A stretch of DNA of 64,000 nucleotides, taken from assembly GCA_021399435.1 (NCBI GenBank), contig JAJTUP010000004.1, positions 1,674,001 to 1,738,000 of the forward strand. Direction: 5' to 3'. The stretch comes from Diaporthe sp. PMI_573 (taxonomy: Eukaryota; Ascomycota; Sordariomycetes; Diaporthales; Diaporthaceae). The position numbers were made by a program, and so were the translations under genes. Under the pieces are notes generated by a model. That model was not told the DNA's origin, made no database searches, and saw only the letters and a program-made list of their open reading frames with translations. Position 1 is the first letter of the stretch. Each line of letters begins with the position of its first letter. Shown piece by piece: positions 23,787-34,267 of the stretch.

Positions 23787-24115
23787 GGCGGCTGGAGGAT
23801 TGCTTGTGGGGGGTGTCGTTCTCGTCGACCTTCGTTCGGTTCCAAAGTGCTCTGACGTCCGGTTTCCAGCAAGGCAAGGGGAAGCTGTGGCAGATTGACC
23901 ACTCACAGGCGGCGATTAGATAAGCAGCCGGCCATCTCGCTCGTGCCTGCCCGCGGCGACATGCCGCCTTTTCAGCCTGGTAATTATTGCAGATACAGCT
24001 TGCCCCCCAACTATTCACTCGACGCGTCTCGCTTTGTATTTGTTCGAAACAGTGGAACAGTCCGGCTGTCCGAAAACCATACTTCTTGGTTAAACCACCA
24101 GCGACCCAGATCGAC
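23787..24115. promoter_or_regulatory. Divergent promoter region between the B14 gene and BUD31
   Basis: 329 bases separate the two start codons, so both promoters and leaders must lie here or overlap the leaders. No TATA box stands out. Confidence 0.6.
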
Positions 24116-24621
24116 ATGCCCGCCATCAGACATGCGTCGAAGCGCAAGCCGCCACCGGACGGCTTCAGCGACATCGAGGATGACCTGCTCGTCTTCAGCA
24201 ACAAGATGAAGGACGCGCAAAACACACCGACCGATAACATCCCAAAGCACCAGGCCCAGTGGCCTATATTCGAGATCTCCCATCAGCGGAGCCGGTACAT
24301 CTACGAACTCTACTACGAGAAGGAGGCGATTAGCAAGAAGCTCTACGACTGGCTGCTGAAGAATGGCTACGCGGATGCGATGCTGATTGCGAAGTGGAAG
24401 AAGCAGGGCTATGAGAAGGTGCGTTCTAATCCACAACACGATGACCCTTGCGCTGCGTCGTGCTAACTTTATTACAGCTGTGTTGCTTGAGATGCGTCCA
24501 GACGAAAGAGACCAATTTTGCCTCCACTTGCATTTGTCGAGTGCCGCGAGCACAGCTCAAGGAAGACCAAGACATACAATGTGTCAGTTGTGGATGCAGA
24601 GGATGCGCGTCGAGTGACTGA
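24116..24621 (+). CDS. BUD31: Pre-mRNA splicing factor BUD31 (G10 protein, CWC14)
   Basis: Two exons (24116-24418 and 24478-24621) with a 59-nt intron (GTGCGT donor, TGCTAAC branch, TACAG acceptor) encode 148 residues, the usual family length. The whole G10 signature is present: RKPPPDG near the N-terminus, WPIFEISHQRSRYIYELYY, EAISKKLYDWLLKNGYADAM, LIAKWKKQGYEKLCCLRC, and the Cys-rich C-terminus with NFASTCICRVP and CVSCGCRGCAS that binds three zincs. BUD31 is a core protein of the activated spliceosome. The intron splits the protein exactly before the LCCLRC zinc-binding segment, so retention (an in-frame stop follows soon) would remove the entire zinc cluster. Confidence 0.97.
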
Positions 24622-24877
24622 TCGCGATACCGAACACGAGACAACGGGCGAATCGCACATGGCGTGACAAAAGGCAGGCTGGAGTTGGGGTCTTGATTTG
24701 AGAAGGTACGGCATCACCACCTGAGGACCAGATTTCCCTGGCATACCAGTAGAGATTCATTTTGTGAAAGCAGATCATTTCTTAAGACGCTTCCCTGGGT
24801 ATATATCTACGCCCTAAACGCCGAGTGATGCATGGCCTTTTTGAGTCGGCTAAAAGTCACCAAGCCCACTACCTACC

Positions 24878-25859
24878 CTACCGCGGAGGCATGCCAGATT
24901 TCTTGGAGCCGAGTCGAACATTTCTGGGGACGAACTTCAAGGACGACATGGCTCCTGTCAACTGCTCCATGTCCGTATCTTGGGTCGCCGCCGTGTGGTT
25001 CTGTGCTGCCTGGTGATGTGACACAATATCCGAGATGCCCCCAAGCGCCGCGATATCGCTGTCCTTGGTGCCGCCTGTGATGTCACTCTTGCCAGTGTTC
25101 TTGTTGCTGAGCTGAATTGCAGAGACCGGGTTGTCTGGTTCACCCATCGCAACATCAACTGGCTCAGCGGCGCCGTCATTGGTGGCTGCATTCTTCTGAA
25201 CGTCAGTGCCTTCTGTGATACCTGGCGCGGCGTCTATTCCAGTTCGCTTCTTGCCACCCTTGTGCCCTTGACGGTGAGCATTGTCGCGCTGGTTTGCGCG
25301 TGGCTTGCTTTCGTTACGGTGGACGAGCATGGACTGGCGGCGGTCAACACCAGCCTTGGTTACTGCGAAGAAGTAGTTGGTGGGGTACTTGTGCGTCTCG
25401 ATCAGGTGCGCACGCCTCTCAGCAGGCGTCTTACGCTTTTCGGCGCATGTCTCGACGAAGCAAGAGTACTGGATGCTTATCCATTAGCATTTCTATGTAG
25501 TATTGCATGAAAAAACAACTGCTTACGATGTTGTCCCCCTTCTCTTTCTGCAGCTCGGCCAGGGCATCGTGGAATTCTTTGATATGTAGGTTGAGCATGT
25601 GTGAAGAAGGGAAGTTCTTCCTGCAATTGATGCAGCGATTTTCGTGCGCCTTGTGGTAGTGCGACTCGTATTCTTCGTACGTAGCGAGGCGCAGGCCGGG
25701 CCCGTGGCCAGGAAGGGAGCATGTGAAATCGGGAATGAAACTGGATTGCGAGTCGTCGACGTCGAGGCCTACGAACTTAGAAACGGGGACGATTGCGACA
25801 TCTTGTTCGGTGGTCGAGGACGGATCCCAATCCTCTTCGGGCTCGCGTGAGCGCTTCAT
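24878..25859 (-). CDS. C2H2 zinc-finger protein, ZNF511-like
   Basis: Two exons (25527-25859 and 24878-25468) with a 58-nt intron join to 307 residues. The ATG is at 25859. Residues about 45-150 hold the conserved core: a first finger region with FTCSLPGHGPG and a pair of His in SHYHKAHENRC, a classic C2H2 finger CINCRKNFPSSHMLNLHIKEFH, and a third unit YSCFVETCAEKRKTPAERRAHLIETH followed by YPTNYFF. This arrangement matches the poorly studied ZNF511 family. The C-terminal half is disordered, Lys/Gln/Asn and Asp/Thr-rich, with a HRQGHKGGKKR basic patch that could be a nuclear signal. The intron interrupts the zinc-finger core between the second and third units. The molecular role is unknown. 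Its tail-to-tail neighbour is BUD31, with 256 bases between stops. Confidence 0.9.
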
Positions 25860-26864
25860 TCTGCTTGGTGGGGAGGACAGGGAGGAATACTTCTGTGTTA
25901 GCCCTCGCGCTTGTCTGTGGCTTCAAAAGTGTAGAGTTCCATCAAGATCCGCCGGTTGGAGCCGTGTTCGCAATTGTTTTGACGTCTGGGTTGTCTGGAC
26001 CGCAAAGCTCCATTCACGAGTGACGTGACTTCACTCGAGACCCACTACACCTACGGAACGTACTGGAAATAGGCACCCTTGCAGGCCTTGGTAGGTACAC
26101 TTTTCAGGGTCCTGACAATGTATTTCGACCTGCTAGCGTGCCCTTGCTTCAAAGACACCCTTCTGTGAAACCCGCCATGAGATCTGCTCCCTAATACATA
26201 CTTCAGAGTGTTTCGTATAATGCCTAATTAAACATCAAAGTGAATTCAATTGCTGAGACATTGCAGGTCTGGCCAGAGCCCAGAACTCTGCTAACTGTAC
26301 CACAGTAGGCTACTGCCTGCATGCTTACCTGGATAATGGCTATGTACTAGGTACTTGCAGGTCGGTATCCAGGTACCCTTGGGCAGGCTGCTAGAGTTGC
26401 CGGCAGCGCAGTGCACGGTCCAGTAGAGCAGCAGCAGCAGCCGATTTGCGACTACTCTGAACGCGGCTTACACCCCAGAGTCAATTCGACTTCTTTCATG
26501 CCCTGTCGGTTTTGCGATCGCCAACATCGTTTCCACCAACACAGGATTGCGAAGTTCCTCGTTTCGCTTCAGAATCCTCCTGGCAAGAGACCACCCTGGT
26601 GACCGATGTTGCCCACGCCAGCGACCGCGACCTCCACAAAGCAAACCAACCAGGTTCCGCGCCCAAAACATCCCACCACTGCCCGCTCCCCGTCAGTGAT
26701 GGATCGCCAATCCCACGCTGTGTCGTCCCCGTCTTCGTGTGAGACCGGTCTCTAACTATGGGCTTGATTTGATATTGGAATCAACTTTCGTTACATTGCA
26801 CATACTCTTCGAATCTTTACCACACAAACCTGCTTACTGCAGCGCCCGCTGCTTGCTGCCCACC
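25860..26864. promoter_or_regulatory. Divergent intergenic region between the ZNF511-like gene and EST1/SMG7-like gene
   Basis: About 1.0 kb. It holds two copies of a GTAC/CTAGGTAC-type motif around 26,343-26,373. No gene is supported; the first and last 200 bases presumably hold leaders and promoters. Confidence 0.5.
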
Positions 26865-29800
26865 ATGCCCGACAACATGGACTCGGCACCGACTCCAGCA
26901 GCTCGGGCGGAAGCCTACTGGCAGTACGTCATACTCTTTCCTGTGTTTTTTGAAGGCGCCCCAGGGCGATTCGCACCATTTTCGCCCTGACATGCCGAGT
27001 CTGGTCCCAACCATGGCTGTGCCACAAGCGTACGCTCCCACGCTCGAATATGCTAACAAAAGCGCGAATATCCAGAGAAGCCAAGAAAATCCGACACAGG
27101 ATCATCCGTGATATCGAGCAGTTGAAGAAGGGGCCCAGCGGCAAGACTGAAGAAGAGCAGTTGAAATCGCTGGAAGAGAACATGGCCCAGTATGTCAGAC
27201 CGCTATTGGCACGTCGACAAAAGATGTCACACGCAGAGAATAGCCGGGCATACCGACCCTGCGCACAGTTTGCGCAAGAGAGCATTGGACGAAGTTGTAC
27301 GCCCACGAGATGCTGGGCCTGTCCATGGGGTAGCCTTCTACAAGCGAGTGCTGTTTGGTCACGCTTGACCGTGGGAAAACTGGATTTGCGTGTGGCATCT
27401 GTTGTTGATATTGTCGTGTTGACTGTTACAATAATTCCTGACACAGTCTTAGATTTCGGCTGCGCTTCGTCTGCACCCTTGCCGAGGACCCCAAGTACAT
27501 CTACCAGTTGGAGGCAGAGGACGTGATGTGGGGGCTTCACATATACATTAACAAGGCCTACCGAGATCTGTTCAACGAGCGCCTTCGAGGCCAACCAAAC
27601 GTCGTGAGCAAGCGCAAGGTGGAGAAGCTTTACAATAACTACCTGAAGACCGCCCACGACTTCTACAAGATCTACTTCCAACGCCTTCAAGCGCTGCATG
27701 GCATGCCGCAGATTCCCAGGATAAACAGTGTTCTCCAACTGCAAGCCCCGGATATCGACGAGCGCCAGGGCCATATTGTGACTGTGGAAGCCGCCCAGAA
27801 GTCGTTCCACTCAACCCTGCTTCATCTCGGTGATTTATCTCGCTGGAGACACAAAGCTCGACCGAAGCCAGATGGCTCGAAGATGGCTCTGCTCTACTAT
27901 GCTCTCGCGCACGACCTAAAGCCAAACTCTGGAGATGCTCACCACCAGATGGGAATGATTTACACGGAAGAGCACAACCATTTGCTCGTTGTCTACCACC
28001 TCTATCGCTCCCTAGCGATTGAGCTTCCTCACGGAAACTCGACGAAAAATCTGGAGATCGAGTTCAAGCAGATTCTGCAGTCCTCCACGCCCACCAGGCG
28101 AACAGGCACCCCAGACCCCAACGAGGCCTTCTCCAACTGGTTCGTGAGGCTTCATGCTCACTTCTACAAGGGCGAACCGTTTTCTCAACAGTCCGAGCTG
28201 GAAGAGACCGTGCTCCACCGCCTCGAGGCAATGTTGAAAAAGCCAGACACTCTACCTGTTGTGTTGAAGATGGTGCTTATCAACATTGCAGCCTATTACG
28301 TCGCACGATCTAGAGTCGAGAGTAAGAGCCTTTTTTCACTTATATTTCCTTTGCCCTTCTGGTTCCCTGCTCTTTCGGCCTTTCGTCCATCCTTGGCACG
28401 CTCTGTGACCTATTTCAATGCTAACTAGTCTTCAGAGAAATGGAGTCTAGGTGCTTCCAACTCATGCCAATTTGTGTTAGGGATGAACGTCAGGTGGATT
28501 GTAACACTATCTCGCCTCCTTCAATCGGAGCTCCAAGAGTTCTCAAAAGCTGCAGCTCCTGCAAAAGACACCGGCGATACCAAGGACGGCGAATCGCCCA
28601 AGGGAACTGAGAAGTTCAGCCCATTCACGGAGAACCTCCTACCGCTGATGCGTATCTACATGGCCTGGCTATACATCTACCGAGCAGACATTGTGAAGTA
28701 CCAAGAGCACCTAGGGGGTCATGTTTTTGACATGTACAGGATCCTTGCCCAAGCCCTGACTACCATCACAAAAGAGTTCAACGGCCAACAAATGGTAGCA
28801 TCGCCATACCTCCTTCCTGAGGATGTCATGGCGTTGGGTATGAAGCCATTTAACGACCCTGACATGGCTTCCGTCTGCCGACTCCATCTTGCATTCGGCA
28901 AAGACGCGTTCAAGCCGCATTGGGAGGATACCGGGCTTCCCAGGAATGAACCTGATGTGGAGATGAGGGCTCGTGTCTATGATCTGATGAATTGTGGATT
29001 CTCTCTTGCTCTTGACGATACGTTCCCGCTGGCTGCGAATCCACCTGCAGAGGGCTCGGATGGGATCATAATCTCCTACGTCGAAGGAGGTAAACCGGCA
29101 CAAAGTGCTCAGCAAGAGCCCGTCAGATCCCAGCCTATACCCTCCGATTCTCAGATTGATCAGCTTGAAGGACAGCTTCGCAACCTTCGTCCAGCAAGCA
29201 GGACTGGTCTTACTGGCCTGGATGGAGTGCAGACGGTTGGCAACCTCGGCCGCGAGCACACCAGAGTACCATCTGGCTCAGCTGCGATTGAAGGAAGTCC
29301 CGAACCCCCGACGCATGACATCGGCCCCTTGGACACTGAATCAGATCTGAATATCGATGCGAAGATGCATAACATGGTGGATGACCTCCTTGATGATGAT
29401 GGCTCGGACCTGATGGGTGCTCGCCCGGGGCGAGGCCCCCCTCAGCCCAAGACGTCATCATACGGCATGCACTCTTCGACAGCTGAGCAAGTTTTCGGTA
29501 GGCTACAGACGCCTGGTCACAACTCTGGTGTAGGTTTTGGAAAGGCGAATCCTTGGGGCTCGTTTGTGACCCCTCCACAGACAGGTCCGGGGCACGGTGA
29601 ACCGGCCGGTCTTCAATACGAGGCAGCACACTTCAACACTGGCTCCCCAAGTCAGACACAGAGAGCTTCAAGCACGTCCTCGTTGCAACCGACCGTCCCA
29701 GAGTTCACTCCCGGTCCTGGTATTCAACGAGGCTCGGACCCTTTTGCTTTGTTTCCTCCAAGCAACACTCAAGCGCCCGGTAGCCAGTTTGGCCAAACAA

Positions 29801-30417
29801 ACTTTGGCATCTCCGGCCGCCCATCCTCTGGTTTCGGTGGAGCACTACAAGGAAGCCGCGGTGGTTTCGGTCATACCAGACAACGACTCGGGGGATCTAC
29901 TGGGAGCAGCGGAGCCTCGTCATTTTTCTCGCCCAAGGACAATGCCGGTGCTTATGAGATCGCTTCTGGGGGACACGTAATTGGACAGATCAACAATATC
30001 CGGGCAAAGACAGTGTCGTCACCCTTGGGATTCAGCATGGGTAGCAACCCATTCTCTACAGACTTTTCGCAGACTGCATCTGGCCTTCCCCCGGTCAACA
30101 GCCCCTTCGGCCTGCCAACAGGACAAATCAACGGGGCCTTTGCTCAGGGCGACATGTACTCGTACAACCAGCAACTTGCGGGTTCTTTCCCTGCCTACAC
30201 GCAGCCCAACGACTTGACCACAGTCTGCAATGGAAACGTCTACAACGCCACCACCGCGTATGGCCGGGGTGTCATGGCGGCCAAGGACGACCCTTCTCAC
30301 TTCAGGAATGCGGTCAAGAAGACCCACATGGCAACAGCTGCTGCCGAAGCCGACGCGTTTGACAGGGCGATCTTGGAGAGCGCCCTAGCGGATGACCGCC
30401 CGAAGCCTAAGGGATGA
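26865..30417 (+). CDS. EST1/SMG7 (EBS1)-like protein, nonsense-mediated decay and telomere factor family
   Basis: Proposed exons: 26865-26923, 27076-27189, 27279-27329, 27447-28321 and 28436-30417, giving 1026 residues. After a short N-terminal helix (EAKKIRHRIIRDIEQLKKG) comes the EST1 14-3-3/TPR-like region (about 75-420): LRFRLRFVCTLAEDPKYIY, VMWGLHIYINKAYRDLFNE, the phosphate-pocket-like DLSRWRHK near 204, MGMIYTEEHNHLLVVYHLYRSLA, and DPNEAFSNWFVRLHAHFYKG near 299. A helical hairpin region follows (WIVTLSRLLQSELQEF; LLPLMRIYMAWLYIYRADI), then a long Gly/Ser/Pro/Gln-rich disordered tail. No PIN domain is present, so it is of SMG7/EBS1 type rather than SMG6. Proteins of this type bind phosphorylated UPF1 and recruit RNA decay factors; some also serve telomerase. 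The 51-nt third exon is inferred: KLYAHEMLGLSMG lies in a different frame from its flanks and needs an AAG acceptor. The family call is firm; that exon is less so. Confidence 0.9.
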
Positions 30418-30959
30418 ACGAGAACGTCTGCGATTTTGTTGTACAACTCTTGGACATGGCGCATGCTCCTGGGAACGTGCCATCCCGGCCAGCCTCGACT
30501 TACAAAGGCGGCTTGATCCGGAAGAGATCTTTGTCACACCAGGCATGCTATTACCATGAGCACACTCGTGAGGGCAATCGAACAGTCCAGATCGCCGCGA
30601 GGCCTCACAGCCTCGCAGCGGACGGATTCGTGTTGGATATACTGGACTCTATTTCGAGAGTATCGCCCGGAACCTGTCGCTTCCGAATCGATTGTTTTCC
30701 TATCTGAAAAGATGATGGAGCGTTCTACTTCTAGATCATTGTTTAATGATCTGGCAGATGGGGAATCATAAGTTGAATTCTGAGACAAAGCGAATCCTTT
30801 CTTGTTTTTCGCTTCCCGCCCACGGATGCAAATCACCGTTGTTGAAACCAGGCTTTTCTACCCGTCAAAAATGCCCCCCTGAGACGCCAAGATGAGAACC
30901 GGAATGTGTGTGGAAGAACAGAAGATTAATTTCGAGTTCCAAGCCACTTTCGTTCAGGC
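30418..30959. other. Convergent intergenic region
   Basis: 542 bases between the stop codons of the EST1/SMG7-like gene and adenosine kinase. It is presumably two 3'UTRs. No gene is supported. Confidence 0.6.
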
Positions 30960-32394
30960 TTAGGCCGAGTAAGTCTGCTTGGGGAAGGGGTACCTGTGGG
31001 TGGGAAACGAGGTCAGAAACATGGGAGCTTGGAGAGCGTGTAATTCGAGGGGGTGGGGAGATCAAATAACGTGTTGGGGGGGGGGGGGTGGCAGTCTCCG
31101 GAGCGCTCTTTTGAAAGAGAGGTAGTCGAAGCACTCGATACAGTATGAATAGTTAAATCTTTTTTACAGGTGCAAACTTACGATGGACCCAGCTCCTGGA
31201 TGCTGAGCTTGGCCAGCCACTGGCCAAGGTGGATGGACTCCTCGAGGGACTTGCCCTCGACGATGCCCGCGGTGAGACCACCGGCGAAGGCGTCGCCGGC
31301 GCCGTTGGTGTCGACGATCTGGGCCTTGTCGATTGAGTGGACGGGGTACTCCTTGACGGCGTCCTCGCCCTGCGTGGCGACGACGGTAGGCTCGGTGCCG
31401 TGGGTGATGATGGCGACGCGCTTGCGCTTGGTGTTCTCCTTGGGCAGGTTAGCCATCAGCTTGGCGATCTCCTTGAGGTCCTTGGTCTCGTGGCCGTGGA
31501 CCTCGGCCCAGGTCGCGGCCTCGGTCTCGTTGCCGATCACGTAGTCCCAGTAGGGGGCGCTGGCGTCGACGGGGTCCTTGAAGAACTGCGGGATGAAGGG
31601 CGCGGACAGGGAGACGATGAAGATCTTGTTATTGGCCGCGGCCTCCTTGGCGAGCTCCATGATGGCTGGGGGGGAGACTGTGCGAGGCATGATGGTCAGG
31701 ATCAAACAGTCCGCAGGTGAGTTGTCAAGAGGCTTCATTGCCTACCGGTGAAGTGGTAACCGCCGACATAGTAGACCTCGGCGCCCTCGACGAGGCTCCA
31801 GATCTCGGGCTTCTTCAGGTGGTCCAGGTCGTAGTGGTTTGCGGCGCCCAGGTCGGTGCAGAGACTCCTGTTGTGGCCGGTGATGACGACACCGCAGCGG
31901 CCGGTGGGCTGGGTGGGCTCGACGCGGTACTCGACGCGGAGGCCGGCCTGCTTGACGGCATCCTTGAGGATGGCGGCGTACTTATCGTCACCAACACCGC
32001 CGAGGTAGACGACGCTGTTGTCAGGGAGGATGTACTGGGCGCCACGGGCGGTGTTCTGGGCGGCACCGCCGGCGATGAGCTTGGCCTCGTAGTTGTTCAG
32101 CAGGTCCTCGTAGATGGCCTTGTGCTTGTCCTCGGCTAGGATGGCGTCGTTGGCCTTGAGGCCGTACTTGGCGAGGAGCTCATCGTTGCCCTGGGCCTGG
32201 ATGTCTGTTTGGAGTGCGGGAACGCTGCATCAGCGGGAGCTTTTCTCAACCCGAAGCCATGCCCGAGCCAGGACTGACGGCGTTAAGCTAGGAGGGGCAA
32301 GGGAGGGAGCTCGGAGCTCTCGAGGAACAGCCCAGGTATGCTTACCGAGGAGAGGGTTCTCCAGACACAAGAGACGGTATTGCTTGGAGGCCAT
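30960..32394 (-). CDS. ADO1: Adenosine kinase
   Basis: Four exons: 32346-32394, 31746-32204, 31182-31677 and 30960-30993, encoding 345 residues. The enzyme transfers phosphate from ATP to adenosine, giving AMP; it salvages adenosine released by the S-adenosylhomocysteine cycle in the cytosol. The PfkB/ribokinase fold is clear: LENPLLDIQAQGN at the N-terminus, the glycine-rich LIAGGAAQNTARGAQY, VYYVGGYHFT, the NETEAATWA segment, and the anion-hole/catalytic motif DTNGAGDAFAGG with the catalytic Asp at about residue 304 or nearby. The last exon encodes only the end of the conserved tail (SYPFPKQTYSA) and lies behind a 188-nt intron carrying a 13-base G run. Reading straight on from exon 3 would stop one codon later, losing the tail. 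The splice model therefore matters for the C-terminus. Confidence 0.96.
31076..31088. repeat. Poly-G tract in the last adenosine kinase intron
   Basis: Thirteen consecutive G on the plus strand (C on the transcribed sense strand), the longest homopolymer of this kind in the window. Confidence 0.9.
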
Positions 32395-33116
32395 TTTGTT
32401 CAATTGACTTGCTTTGGCGATTGTTGGGTGGAATTGTCTCGATCTTTGTGCCGGGGAGACTCTTGGGACAGCGAAGGTGGGGTTGAAGAAGTGCTTTGAG
32501 GAGGGACAGCGGGGTGGAAAGATTCCCCTGTAAACCCGGGTTACGGCCCCCGGCAGGGACACTACTCGGGGTAGCCCATGGGCAAATGGCGTGCCAGACA
32601 TTGTTGGATCCTCCGAGTCAGTCGAGAAATTCTGCCGCAAACAGATACACACACTTGTGTGCCGTGGCTGGCTGTTGCAAGCTTGTCAAAACCGGTTACC
32701 TGAGCTCTTATATTTACAGACCCTGCTGCGTTCACTAGGAGGCGAGCGTTGGGGAGAGTCAGGTTGGGTGGTCAACGTGTACTAGCTTGGCATATGATCC
32801 CACTCTGCGCTCATGCTCTCGTGCTGTCGGAAAGTGCCAGGCAGTTGCATGATGCACTTTCCGCCCTCTAGATTATCATCCCCAACATCGTGGTTCTGTT
32901 TTGCATCTGGTCTTCAGGTAACAGATATCGAGCCCACCAGGACGCCAGAAGGCCTTAATTTTGGTATTGGAATCATTTTTCTTTTGTATTCCGTGGATGC
33001 CGAGGTACTACCCATAAGCGGTGGTTTCATCATGAACCGCCCTTAGTACCAGAACACGCAAGACCGAAGATATCAAAGCAATCCGTAAACCCCAACCCAT
33101 GAAATCAGCGACCGTC
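32395..33116. other. Intergenic, adenosine kinase promoter and uL2 3' side
   Basis: 722 bases between the adenosine kinase start and the stop of uL2, both on the minus strand. The adenosine kinase promoter and the uL2 3'UTR should lie here. No gene is supported. Confidence 0.55.
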
Positions 33117-34073
33117 TTAGTCCTTCGTCTTCTGGGTACCACGCAGCAGACCAGTCCGTCTGGCAGCGATGAGACCAGCCTTTTGACCAGAGACAGCGTA
33201 GCGGTTGATGGTGGAGGCTTTACCGATATGTTGGTGGTTACCCTGTGATGGTGTGTCAGATGCGAGTCATGGCTGCAGAACCGAAGTTTACTTACACCAC
33301 CGTGAGGGTGGTCCACGGGGTTCATGGCCACACCACGAGTCTTGGGCCACGAGTTGCGCTTGACAGCGAACTTGTGCTTGGCACGAGAAGCCTCTGTTCG
33401 AGTAGTCAGCATCCCGTAATTTTGCCATCTCAGCTTGTAACGTGTGGAAACCAGTAGCGGCGTCCAGGCCCGCGCTTCAGGCTGGTCGCACGCTCCAGGC
33501 TCGAATAATCCAGGATCCCGGGGTTGACATACTCAGGAGAGGCTTGTCCGTTCGGCCACCACCAGCAACGATTCCGATCATGCCACGGGAGGTGCTGTGG
33601 ACGATCTTCTTGGCTCCGGAGGGCAGCTTGATACGGGTCTTGCCCTCATCGGGGTTGTGGCCGATGATGGTGATGTAGTTGCCGGAGGTACGGCCCAGGG
33701 AGCCACGGTCGCCAATCTTCTCCTCGACGTTGGAGACGACGGTACCCTCAGGCATGGAGCCCAGGGGCAGGACGTTGCCGACGGTCAGGGCGGCGTTCTT
33801 GCCCGCGTAGATGAACTGGCCGGTGTACATGCCCTCGTTGGCGATGAAGGTCTCGGTGTGCAGCTTGAACTTGTAGGGGTCGCGGAAGACAACCTTGGCC
33901 AGGGGAGCGCCACGGCCGGCGTCGTGGACGATCTGCTTCACGACACCTCGGATGTATCCATGTCGCTCGGAGTAGTCGAGGGTCCTGAACTTGGCGGGAG
34001 CCTTGTTCAGTCGGGTGATCGCCTTGAAGATGGTCGACGAACCCTTACGCTGGTTCCTAATAACTCTTCCCAT
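33117..34073 (-). CDS. RPL2: Ribosomal protein uL2 (RPL2)
   Basis: Three exons (33533-34073, 33296-33393 and 33117-33242) encode 254 residues, the length of the yeast protein. The sequence is the universal uL2 from [11 protein letters not shown] through [64 protein letters not shown], the peptidyl-transferase-proximal [14 protein letters not shown] with GNHQHIG, and [10 protein letters not shown] near the end. It binds domain IV of the large-subunit rRNA and is needed for subunit joining and peptidyl-transferase activity. The conserved [10 protein letters not shown] loop is split by the second intron exactly after HPHGG. A probable 5'UTR intron lies upstream. It is divergent from the DDT/WHIM-type gene about 2.1 kb away. 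Confidence 0.98.
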
Positions 34074-34137
34074 CTTGGCTGCTGGCTCGGAGGCGTCACC
34101 TGCTTGAGGACGTAGACGTAAGTTTCTCTGGTCGGAC

Positions 34138-34267
34138 CTGTGTGGATTGCAGCGGAACGCGGGAGGATAGGCGGCGCAGGTCCGTCGAGCTGGATTGACC
34201 GTTCGAAGACCGCTTCCCTCTCAACCGAGCGACAGAATCCTGATGGGTGGGTGGGTGGTGGACTTAC
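34138..34267 (-). other. Probable 5'UTR intron of the uL2 gene
   Basis: On the minus strand, 64 bases before the start codon, a GTAAGT donor at 34267 and a CCACACAG acceptor ending at 34138 bound a 130-nt stretch. Leader introns are common in fungal ribosomal protein genes. This is inference from signals only. Confidence 0.45.

Noticed and set aside
27190..27340. Apparent frameshift or pseudogene in the EST1/SMG7-like gene
   Set aside because: A two-intron model with one 51-nt exon explains the frame changes and keeps conserved sequence, so a broken gene is not needed.
26929..27810. Minus-strand open frame of 293 codons
   Set aside because: Antisense to the EST1/SMG7-like gene and crossing its introns; no protein features.
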